Positions 48,401 through 54,550 of a DNA stretch of 64,000 bases are shown here, piece after piece (position 1 is the first letter of the stretch; the number at the start of each line of letters is the position of its first letter). The translations under genes and the position numbers were made by a program. Origin of the DNA: Rugalucina vietnamica (Eukaryota; Mollusca; Bivalvia; Lucinida; Lucinidae). The DNA lies in contig OZ024869.1 in the NCBI GenBank assembly GCA_964017185.1, positions 71,979,508 to 72,043,507 on the forward strand. Reading direction: 5' to 3'. Under the pieces are notes generated by a model, which had not been told where the DNA came from, searched no databases, and saw nothing but the letters and a program-made list of their open reading frames with translations.

Positions 48401-51400
48401 TTCTATTAACTTTGGTACGTAACAGTTGATCGTCCAGCGTTGCCTGTCGGCCAAGAATATGGACCATGCAAAAGGTGGTACAGTTTTAGCAGCAGCACTC
48501 AAGATTGTCAGTCTCCCCTTATTTGTCCTGCCGGGCATGATCAGTCGTATTCTCTTCACAGGTAAACTTTTGCTATACAAAATTTTATGTGAAAATGGCA
48601 GTTCATAGTGAGGTACTTGTAGTCTAGCTCCTAGAACTTGATGTAAATCCTTGCATTACATATTGTTTTCTTCATTTTGATACCCCTGTTCCCCCCCTCT
48701 GGATCCGCCCATGGTATGGTTGGCTTGCGAATCAACTAAGTCGGTCGCAGATAATGCTTTTGAAAGATTTCAATTACTTTGATATTTTGATTATCAGCTT
48801 CTCAATATGAAGCTGAATTATAAATGAGCCGTCGCCGAAATGATTAGAAAACCAACAATCTGCATATGCGAAAACAAAGGCACAGACCAGCTTCGCGGTA
48901 ACCGCGAAGCTGGTCAGCGCTTTGTTTTCGCGTAGTACACGAATAGTACAATTCCTCTTCTACTTATATCCAAAATTTCAAGCTTCTTGCCTGTATCAGT
49001 GACTGTACAGGCCGGTTTGTGTTGGACCAGGTCAGAAATCCAAATTGTTTTCTTTTTTCTTTGTTGGCTCAAATTTCAGACGAGATAGCGTGTGCGGATC
49101 CTAAGAAGTGTCATGATATTTGCAACAACGAGGCTGGATGTGCAAACATTGCCTATCCTTTATTGGTGCTCAGGGTCTTGCCGGCAGGTAAGTTATTTGT
49201 CTTCTAACATGTCTTAACGATATTCACGATAATCAGTTTTTCGGGGGTGTGGTAGTGTGTGTGTGTGGGGGGGGGGGGGGACTAGATCGTCACATGTATG
49301 CTTTACTGGTTCTCTAAACTATGCACACAAAATAAATAAATAAATAAATAAATGCAGATTTTCGAAATAAATAAATACAGATTTTTGAAGAAGGCCTATT
49401 TTTTAAAATGATTATAGGCACTAAGATGGTTATACCCTGGAATCATATTTTATCTATTTCCCACATTTTCTTTATTTACTGTGTACTGAGTAGATCAATT
49501 TCTGACCATTACCTCAGGAGCTGTGGAAATGTGACTCGCTCAAGGCCACAACGAACGGCGCCCCGGCTGAGGATCGAACCCGGGACCTCTGGGACCGGAG
49601 TCCTACACTCTACCCTTGCGCCAGTCCGCTCCAATATTGGCACGTCACATTGGCAAGGAAAATTTTATACAACAAGTATAAGCATTTCCAAAACGCTTGC
49701 GATCTCTCAGCACTAATTTCACTGTATGACCACGTATAAGCCCATGGCGATAACCACAGACCGAAAAGACTCTGACAGCTCGGTTCAACGTGAGCTTTCA
49801 TACCCGAGCCGGCATGCGGTATTTAGGGTGACCCAATCGAAGCTGCCTCGTCCAATCAAGTACGACAGGAAGTGTGGTCGATTAACAACAAGATCCCAGC
49901 CCTGTTCAATTATATATGCGCTCTCGCCGTGACGAGATCGCAACAAAAAGTTTAAACATTTTAACTGCAGGTGTTAGGGGACTGATGTTGGCAGCCTTGT
50001 TGGCCTCCCTGATGAGTACCCTGACCTCCGTGTTCAACAGCGCGAGTTCTATAGTAACACTTGACCTCTGGGCACAAATAAGAAAGGGAGCGAAACAAGC
50101 CGAGCTGATGATTGTTGGCAGAGTTACCGTTCTTATAATGATTGGTATCAGTATTCTATGGCTGCCCATACTACAGGCCCAGCAAGGGGGGCTACTCTGG
50201 TTCTACATTGCAGCGATAAACGCGTACCTTAGTGTACCATTGTGCATGGTGTTCTTGCTAGGAATGTTCTGGAAAGGTGCCTCAGAACCTGTAAGCCAAG
50301 TTTCTTTTAAATGACAATGATTTACTCGAATATCCATTATCACGCAGTCCAATCTATAGTTCGATAATGAGCGGGTGGGAAAAGAATACACCCATTTTAG
50401 AGACGGTGATTGCATTTTTACGACAAAAATGTCGTTTTTAAACCCATTCTCTGCTATTTTTGATCCAAATGATATAGCGCATACAAACGGTTATATCACA
50501 CTGCACGTTCTGGTATAAAAATTATGTCGCAGTCATGTCTTGTGCAGCATGCAAATATGCGCCAGTGTAAATCAGCCCGTGAAAATTGTGGGTTTGAAAT
50601 CAGACTACGTCATTATTTTGGCCAGATTGTTTTCCGGTATTTTGCAATCACTTGTGAAGAGGTAAGTGCTATTTGGACTACGTATTATTGTATACTTTAA
50701 ATTACTATTTTTGTTTAAAGCCTCACACTTTTGAAAATATGTTGATATAAATCAATTACGTCGTCTCCTACGATGGATGGGTTGAGTATACGTATACTTT
50801 TACGGAGGGGCATTCTTGTTTCATGACTGTTATTTTGATGTGGCTATGGGTTTTCGTCCGAGTCAACAGGTTTTTTTAGTCATGTCGGGACGAAACCACT
50901 GATTCCTTGATGCTACACAGTTCCATGGAGGAGATTAATGTGTCGTGTGTATGGGCACAGCACGGCGAAGGTAGGTATCGAACCCATTATTTCTCGATCC
51001 TGATCCCTGAGCTCTAAATATAAGGCACCCCACTCCCCAGATGCATGTTAAATTCAATGTGAAACGCATACTAACTAAGGATTATCCTTTCTCATTGTAA
51101 AAACAACAACAAAGGTTCTGATCAAATCATTTGAACTTACATCAGGAAAGTAAATTTCACTCCGCTCAGCTTCGGTATCTCGTTCTACTACCGTGTGAGG
51201 TTCGGGTAATTACGAAACAGCGACGGGAAATAATGAATGAGAAGATTTTGTAGCAATTTGTCATATTTCAGAAATGTGACATCTTCGTTTAAATTTTATT
51301 ATATTATTTTGCCGGGGCGGGTGGGGGGAGGGGGCAAATCTACAATCAATGGGCAAATCTACAATTTTGTTAAATCCGATATTTAAACCTCTAGGCTGAT

Positions 51401-54400
51401 TGTGTGACTGTAAAGGTCGGTTTTTATCGGACATGATCGGAAACAAAATTGTTGGTTTTCACATGCAAAGGCTCAGAGCACTTGCCCATGCAATATACAG
51501 ATAATTTTTTTCAGGTGTAAAAATTGAAGAAAAAATCCGTAGAAAAAATATTTATAATATATTTGCTAAAACATTGATTGTCGGTACACGTACAACCGCC
51601 TCGCCGAGGCGGTTTTAAGGAGTACCCACAATGTATGTTTGGGATCAAATATTGAAGAAAAATAGGTATAACCCTGTAATCCTCAATTTACGAGTACCCA
51701 CAATCTATGTTTTGGATCAAATCTAAGAATAATAGGTATGCCACTGTAGTCCCCAATTTTACTGTATAAAATTGGGGTTCAATGGGGTATACAATTCATA
51801 GACATGTTTTTCTGATGGCTTGACTGTTGCTTTGAGATCGATCACGTGACAATTTACGTCAATCACTTAAAAGGATGTACATGAAGATTTCTGTCATTGA
51901 GCAAAACGTTCAGACAATAGGGTCAGTATACACTTTTAAAGTTTTAAAATCCACATAAAATCCAGGCAATGTGGATCAAATTTGTGGTTATATCCCAAGG
52001 CCCGGACCTGAACGATGACAATAATGAGAATCAACATCTGAAAGTTGTTCTTACGACAAACACTATATTCGAGAGGCTTAGTAATTTGCATGTACGTGCA
52101 CTAAAGTAAGCCCACGGCACATCCCCGGCACACCAGAAGTTAAATCCTGGCACGTAGGCCTTGTTTTCCCCGGTAGATACAAATGACTAGTGCGGAACAA
52201 ATTACTGCAAAAATAGGTAAATGTGTATTTTGAGCTGTAATAGTGTTTTAAGTTCAGCAATGTGTGTTCTTTTATAATACCAATGCCATAAATATACATA
52301 ATTCACCAGGAAAACATGTCCGTAATATGAATAACACATTGTTTCTCGCTTGTATATAGTAAAAAAATAAAAATGGGGTATGCAGGGGTTAACCTATTTT
52401 TCTAATGTTTTGTCGAAAACATAGATTGTGGGTACTCGTTAGAACAGCCCCAGAGACGATCTATGTTTTGAGGAAAGTATTAAAAATATCAATTTTTCCT
52501 GGTGAAATTTTCAATTTTTACATGTCAAAAAATGTCTGCGTATTGCGTGGGCAAGTTTTTTGCACAGGCGTCTGAAGTTATAACCATAAATCATTAAAAT
52601 ATGCCCTTATATTTTCTGCATGGGCCATGAAATATACACTGACTGTAGGTGAAATCGACAAAATGAAATAAAAATTTAATTAAGCTAGAATCTCACTGGC
52701 ATGCGAATTTCAAGCGACTGTTTGCCAATTTTGTCGCGGGCTTTCGCACGACATTCGTGCGAGTGTCGCACAAGTATCTTGAAAATTTTCATGTGTCGCG
52801 AACTGGTCGTGAAGTTTTTAAACAGGTTTAAAAAAATTATGCAAATTTTTTCGTCAAAATATTTCTAAAGACTGTCGCGCGACTGTCGTAATAATGAAAA
52901 TGAAAATAAGCCACATTCGCGGGAAAGTCGTGAGACACTCTCCCGAATGTCTTGCGACTGTCGTGCGACAGTCGCGCGACAGTCGCGAGGTATATTTTCA
53001 AAATTAGACCGAAATTCGCGAATCTGTTGCATAAATGTCCATTCAATGAGAATGCAACGTAAAAGCTGTGGTTGTCTTATCGTTAATCTTTGTCGCGAAA
53101 TAGTCGAGAACTATTCGCGAACTAGTCTCCAGTTGTCGCATACCAGTGAGGTAGGGGTCTTAAGCTAGTATCTCACTGGCATGCGAATTTCTCGCGACTG
53201 TTTTGCGAATTTTGTCGCGGACATTCGCACGACATTCGTGCGAGTGTCGCACGAGTGTCGTGAGAATTTTCAAGTGTCGCAATCTAGTCTCGAACTGGTC
53301 GCGAACTGGTCGCGAAGGTTTTAAACATGTTTAAATTTTCATTTTAGTCAGCAAAGTATGTAACCTTCGTATAGGCATTGTGCATTACAATAGCACAAAC
53401 GTTAAACGTATTTTATATGCTTTAAACAGCTTCATTGAAGATTTCAATATCCATCCCCTCCGGAAGAAAGGTACCTATTACAAATGCCACCTACGAAGAA
53501 ACTACGTATACCTGAAAAAATCAGCCATGTGGCATCCCATCTTAATTTAGGATAGTATAGATCATTATTCGGCTACTGTGAAGGTCAGACATCATCAAAA
53601 TTTGTACAGGTTAGATGGAATTGCTCGAAACTTGTCATTTCATGATGTCGCATGACAGAACAGGTAAGGCACAAAGCTTCGAATAAAATTTTGGCGCATC
53701 TATTACGCTGTTTCTACGAAGTGTTGCAAGGTCATTTTCATATCAGTTTAAAGCTTATGAGATGCACTTTATACTGCGCATACACATATTACAACAACTA
53801 TCTACAGAGAAATGAGTAACAATGATCTTACCTGGCAGATTCAACTATCCATGGTTTGTTTACACAATTTATTCATCCCACCTATCCGGAAGTACGCTTT
53901 AAACCAACCCCTCCGTTCCGTCGCTCAGTTATTGATTGGACTGCGTGATTATGTTGCCCATCCTTGTTACTTAGACGAGCCCATTTACTTTTATGGTGTT
54001 ATATTGTCAGTATTGGATATTTTTCAGATATTGGTTTTCATAAGGACCCGAAATGCGACTTTAGTATGCAAGCCCTTTTGGAAATGGCCCATGCAGGCAC
54101 CCAAAAGATCAACTATATTTTACACAACGTTTCATCTTCTTTCAACGAAAATTTAATTACTTTCCTTGAGATAATAAATTGAGAAACTGTTTACACTGCA
54201 GGGTGTATTTTGGGGTATGCTGATAGGCCAGGGTGTGGGCCTGATCCGACTCGTCATGGACATGGTCCTACCCCCTCCGGTCTGTGGTAGTGGGGAGCCT
54301 GACAAACGCCTCGGTATCATGTCACATGTAGACTTCCTTCACTTCGCCATTATCAACGCCATTATATGTACGGTTGTCATGGTAACGATTTCGATGTTTA

Positions 54401-54423
54401 CAAAGAAACGGACCGAGACACAG
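31416..54423 (+). CDS. SLC5/SGLT-family cotransporter, paralogue 2 (12 exons seen, 3' end absent)
   Basis: Exons: 31416-31493, 31772-31843, 32017-32121, 32598-32657, 35048-35152, 36065-36170, 44763-44843, 45815-46029, 48426-48561, 49080-49187, 49971-50290, 54202-54423. Every one equals its paralogue 1 counterpart in length and phase (1608 bp, 536 aa). Exon 2 proteins are identical, exon 1 differs at 3 of 26 residues and exon 3 at 2 of 35. The residues at the SGLT1 sugar contacts are the same as in paralogue 1 (Met, Val and Ala replacing His, Tyr and Gln). Counterparts of exons 13 and 14 (acidic linker and last TM) were not found before 64000, so the gene either has an intron longer than 9.5 kb or is 3'-truncated. 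The exon 8 donor CAG|GTTGGT is weak. Introns are far longer than in paralogue 1 because of repeats and a nested antisense gene. Confidence 0.9.
32367..32575 (+). mobile_element. Degraded tRNA-derived SINE in SLC5-2 intron 3
   Basis: GAGCGCGGTGTCCTAGTGGC head, decayed B box (GGGTCCAGATAC), TGCTCTTGAGCAGGACACAT body and TGACTCCGTTCCGACATTAA 3' part, parallel to the SINE at 2931. Confidence 0.6.
32935..34537. mobile_element. Long TIR element with CATCGTG arrays, copy 2
   Basis: The uninterrupted version (1.6 kb) of the element at 20334. Its ends are GGCGTCATACCTAGCCGAT and ATCGGCTTGGTCTGACGCC, with CATCG-type arrays at 32940-33420 and 34200-34510. The interior (33430-34200) lacks the nested repeats of copy 1. 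No convincing ORF. Confidence 0.7.
34808..34861. repeat. Poly-A tract
   Basis: More than 50 consecutive A in SLC5-2 intron 4. Confidence 0.95.
35395..35613 (-). mobile_element. M1 hairpin element, copy 5
   Basis: Reverse orientation, TGAGCCGCCTCGTGGGAAAA to TTTTCCCATGAGGCGGCTCA. The inner palindrome is shortened (GCTGATCACCGCTGATCTGC). It lies upstream of SLC5-2 exon 6 and is inverted relative to copy 6 downstream. Confidence 0.8.
35880..35960 (-). repeat. R1 interspersed repeat, partial copy
   Basis: GAAATTCCCACTCCACAAAC, CCGAGGTGGG and AACATATCGTAAGCCGAGGG match the inner part of R1 in reverse. Confidence 0.5.
36180..36420 (+). mobile_element. M1 hairpin element, copy 6 (9 bp after SLC5-2 exon 6)
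   Basis: GAGCCGCGTCATGAGAAAAC begins right after the donor GTAAGAATT. The inner stem CTTCGCAGTAACTGCGAAG is intact. The right end is GTTTTCTCATAACGCACCTAA. Confidence 0.8.
36421..37459. other. SLC5-2 intron 6, unrecognised part
   Basis: About 1 kb without recognised element or credible gene. Short frames (for example minus-strand 36565-36885) resemble nothing known. Confidence 0.4.
37460..37877 (+). repeat. R1 interspersed repeat, copy 4
   Basis: Longest form of R1, from TTTATTTGTTTGTTCTTGAT through CCACTGCAGATGCTGAGGG and CTGTGGTGGTTCTTTTTG to TTTGCCTACTG. Confidence 0.75.
37938..38285 (-). mobile_element. M2 inverted-repeat element, copy 3, carrying (AT)n
   Basis: CATCAGGAAAACATGCCCAT and GCATGGGCATGTTTTCGTAA ends, central GCCTCGCCGAGGC stem. 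An (AT)n run of about 80 bp (38130-38212) sits inside the element. Confidence 0.75.
38717..42055 (-). CDS. Glycoside hydrolase family 31 protein, alpha-1,4-glucan lyase-like, intronless
   Basis: A single open frame of 1112 codons ending in TAG. It matches the architecture and motifs of exo-alpha-1,4-glucan lyase (EC 4.2.2.13, known from red algae and fungi), which releases 1,5-anhydrofructose from starch or glycogen. Visible motifs: [15 protein letters not shown] (444-458), [11 protein letters not shown] (486-496), [13 protein letters not shown] (578-590; nucleophile D585), [13 protein letters not shown] (672-684), WTGDN (691-695; acid/base D694), GADVGGF (721-727), LPWFRDHY (755-762) and a C-terminal beta region with DDGG (991-994). 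The first lyase-like segment is [13 protein letters not shown] (40-52). No signal peptide is evident, so the product is probably cytosolic. The position after DMT is E588, as in hydrolases, where the algal lyases as I remember them have Val. The gene is less AT-rich than its surroundings and lies antisense in SLC5-2 intron 6. A 3' splice site at about 42181 could join a non-coding first exon. Family is certain; lyase versus hydrolase activity is open. Confidence 0.9.
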   Translation of the reverse strand: MGKILYRSISGKGTDERHETHNDFHYDGKNFGKGVHYTCLDYVPVSDFTPLSGVDWWRVDKIMGQPCVHQNCVDITVECVRCGDAGKRKEKFLRIEVISYDRNIFRVRFNPYAKSFNDYDTSENRYGPISRGQLDWIQAQDDEKPDITYDNAGVTVTLKGVVMSFDAKCGMIVRNRESGQVLHQDGWVTPPGMKEDDHPRGIVFVDEGCGSAIAAIKTLPRDDNDETPAYFGCGACQNYYSKGDEMNNHSSSLSHTGQAVTFFNYDNYNGNQPELQPKGVPEELKNTEQAFIPQYATAPFFVEYASDCSYAYGLLLDNTSQSYINLGSELFTGASDPKHTKNISNVYFFGAQYPELDYYLVFPSSFGPDTGLVASVIDNYSILTGKEHLVNDGINQRGAMPPKYIFGLFQGVYGFSGLNGDDKSSVKSVVDGYKKSGFPLEGLAIDVDVQDDFEVFTTNSDFWEDGEVGKGDSVFEWAHKQDLVCQTNITNFIRNDKPEYSVYKTLKEKELYVESSKFVQCGGEYEKDPTKSTPYQAILPYTKTTAIFPDFSRDEAADWWGRNYWDEEQIPRPLLKIGLDFVCQDMTEPAQDPHCLGESLWNSHYTVDDLCLKSGKFNWKSFHGQQLYGDPRHPGKKLPFVALRNFHGYMECKATYEYGLTVKDHYPTHYNRSYIISRGGYLGQAHYGGLWTGDNCSSWHCMQTQLPRVLNLGLCGFPITGADVGGFSASDNIIHTYNHCQEKLMVRWVQAASLLPWFRDHYKNFIYCDKGKNFQELFRFDWPYKGSGRKFSDIMNDFMKLRMRFHHILYSAMYTFCKTGLPPVKPTCLYDGGSSDPSIMKGFRTCEDSQFFIGESTVLVAPAVEDENCGELTDHRSSNYPSTIFRHPVWLPANVKWFPYNARFDGPCDPEDAFHYTQGDFGYYKGEGVARAFTVPLEIMPIFIREGAILPTRISANGQVKNIQQFDKDEDPFVFDIWPGSEGSSYQCYFDDGGKTRNAELNGEFSLVTVEQVSGDNSWEVTFTCDVLKNQLSPFLYIRLRAAVNGRVSDSLGRQYARVQGLLDLFNFKDAAFYYDEKKQEEWIKVRSDSLSGLRVSKDNGYAVHQLAFPDL
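42181..42215 (-). promoter_or_regulatory. Possible 5'-UTR splice acceptor of the glucan-lyase-like gene
   Basis: The minus strand reads TTTATTCTTTTTCAG|CAATC about 125 bp upstream of the ATG, a good pyrimidine tract and CAG. The leader between it and the ATG has no in-frame start. It suggests a spliced non-coding exon, which would argue for host-style expression. Not proven. Confidence 0.35.
42449..42538. repeat. Near-perfect 44-bp inverted repeat
   Basis: CTTGTCTGAAATTGTTTTGA continuing to ACCATTGCTATAAT pairs with AATTATTGCAATGGT continuing to TCAAAACAGTTTCAGACAAG, with essentially no loop. It lies about 400 bp upstream of the glucan-lyase-like ATG. Confidence 0.85.
42735..42952 (+). mobile_element. 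M1 hairpin element, copy 7
   Basis: Well-preserved ends TGAGCCGCCTCATGGGAAAA and TTTTCCCACGAGACGGCTCA and intact inner stem CTTCGCGGTAACCGCGAAG. Confidence 0.85.
43034..43268 (-). mobile_element. M1 hairpin element, copy 8
   Basis: Inverted relative to copy 7. It is flanked on both sides by an 83-85-bp direct duplication (42949-43033 and 43266-43350; both contain ATTACATGTATGTTGAA and ACACTTGTATGTTGGCAA). Confidence 0.85.
43351..44079. other. SLC5-2 intron 6, unrecognised part
   Basis: AT-rich sequence without a recognised gene or shared repeat. Confidence 0.4.
44080..44580. repeat. Foldback pair, about 145-bp arms
   Basis: 44080-44222 on the plus strand and 44436-44580 on the minus strand are related. 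Both translate to a similar peptide pattern (SRNxIFQN, KKxMTM, KSAxKILKI) in their own strand. The spacer is about 215 bp. An inverted repeat is certain; whether the open frame means anything is not. Confidence 0.55.
44871..44920. repeat. A-rich tract
   Basis: Poly-A interrupted by C, directly before an M2 copy and 28 bp past SLC5-2 exon 7. Confidence 0.9.
44921..45188 (+). mobile_element. M2 inverted-repeat element, copy 4
   Basis: CATTACGAAAACTTGTCCAT start, central AGAACCGCCTCGTCGAGGCG then GTTCT stem, end CATGGACATGTTCTCCTGAT. Confidence 0.75.
45363..45424. repeat. (AAAT)n microsatellite
   Basis: About 15 units in SLC5-2 intron 7. Confidence 0.95.
45557..45788 (+). mobile_element. M1 hairpin element, copy 9 (26 bp before SLC5-2 exon 8)
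   Basis: Ends GGCATGAGAAAACCGG and TTTTCTCGCGTCGCGACTCA; inner stem CTTGGCAGTAACTGCGAAG. The exon 8 acceptor GGCATGTTAG follows after a short remnant with no good pyrimidine tract. Confidence 0.75.
46039..46128 (+). repeat. Three tandem 37-bp units after SLC5-2 exon 8
   Basis: Each unit contains TCCTTTAAGGAAATGGCTCA or a one- or two-base variant followed by CGAGG. The array begins about 10 bp past the weak donor CAG|GTTGGT. Confidence 0.85.
46186..46427 (-). mobile_element. M1 hairpin element, copy 10 (157 bp after SLC5-2 exon 8)
   Basis: TGAGCCCCGTCATGAGAAAA start and TTTTCTGGTGCGGTGGCTCA end, opposite in orientation to copy 9 on the other side of exon 8. Confidence 0.8.
46640..48092 (+). 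mobile_element. Pearl/HINE-like element with central tandem repeats
   Basis: It begins near GAAAAAACAAGTAGCCCAAG. The middle holds tandem units of about 330 bp, each with GCAACCAGAGTTCTTATCCG (47223, 47549, 47875). It ends with GACGACGACGGACGACG microsatellite-like sequence and the hairpin GAGCCTTCGGCTC, then AGGTGAGCTAA followed by T. A hairpin just before a CTRR end followed by T is the Helitron/Helentron 3' signature, and bivalve pearl elements have this make-up (established knowledge). The exact 5' edge is approximate. Confidence 0.6.
48176..48398 (+). mobile_element. M1 hairpin element, copy 11 (27 bp before SLC5-2 exon 9)
   Basis: TGAACCGCCACATGGGAAAA start, intact stem CTTCGCAGTAACTGCGAAG, end TTTTTCCACGAGGCGGCTCA. 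The exon 9 acceptor TACGTAACAG lacks a pyrimidine tract. Confidence 0.8.
48825..49071 (+). mobile_element. M1 hairpin element, copy 12 (8 bp before SLC5-2 exon 10)
   Basis: TGAGCCGTCGCCGAAATG start, intact stem CTTCGCGGTAACCGCGAAG, right end TTTTTTCTTTGTTGGCTCA followed only by AATTTCAG. The element's own T-rich end forms the pyrimidine tract of the exon 10 acceptor. Confidence 0.8.
49188..49489. other. Start of SLC5-2 intron 10
   Basis: A GT/G-rich run near 49255-49280 and short (AAAT)n runs near 49332; nothing else recognised. Confidence 0.5.
49490..49632 (-). mobile_element. tRNA-derived SINE (same family as 7365)
   Basis: Minus strand: GGAGCGGACTGGCGCAAGGG head, B box GGGTTCGATCCTC, then GTTGTGGCCTTGAGCGAGTC. 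It is 5'-complete and 3'-shortened. Confidence 0.75.
50291..51372. other. SLC5-2 intron 11, first part
   Basis: Mostly unrecognised. Around 50935-51025 a minus-strand GGGTTCGATACC suggests a worn SINE. A G-rich run lies near 51312. Confidence 0.4.
51373..51475 (+). mobile_element. M1 element, partial copy 13
   Basis: Only the right half: AAATCCGATATTTAAACCTC, GGTCGGTTTTTATCGGACAT and TTGGTTTTCACATGCAAAGG. Confidence 0.65.
51477..51817 (+). mobile_element. M2 inverted-repeat element, copy 5
   Basis: CACTTGCCCATGCAATATAC start, ACCGCCTCGCCGAGGCGGT centre, CATAGACATGTTTTTCTGAT end, with a partial internal duplication of the TATGTTTTGGATCAAAT segment. Confidence 0.7.
51818..52303. other. SLC5-2 intron 11, unrecognised part
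   Basis: No gene or shared repeat recognised. Confidence 0.4.
52304..52562 (-). mobile_element. M2 inverted-repeat element, copy 6 (decayed)
   Basis: ACCAGGAAAACATGTCCGTA start and GCGTGGGCAAGTTTTTTG end. The central palindrome has largely been lost (GTTAGAACAGCCCCAGAGAC). Confidence 0.6.
52692..53150. mobile_element. TIR element with TCGCGA subterminal arrays
   Basis: CTCACTGGCATGCGAA at the left and TCGCATACCAGTGAG at the right are inverted ends. The interior near both ends is dense in TCGCG, GTGTCGC and CGAAC words. A second left end starts at 53172 with the same sequence and runs to about 53325 without a partner end. Confidence 0.65.
53326..54201. other. SLC5-2 intron 11, last part
   Basis: Unrecognised. 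A 114-codon plus-strand frame (53812-54156) has no family features and no paralogue 1 counterpart. I treat it as chance. Confidence 0.4.
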
Positions 54424-54550
54424 GTAAGCGGATTGCACTGTTTTTTTTTTTGTTTTTTTTTTTTTGTTATTCGTATAGAAATAAATCACTGATAATTTTT
54501 ACTTGTATACCGTACATGTACAATAGTTGGGACGATGACCCCGATTTCTG
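54424..54550. other. Start of SLC5-2 intron 12
   Basis: Donor CAG|GTAAGC and a T-rich stretch. No exon 13 counterpart follows here, unlike paralogue 1 where it lies 464 bp downstream. Confidence 0.5.
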
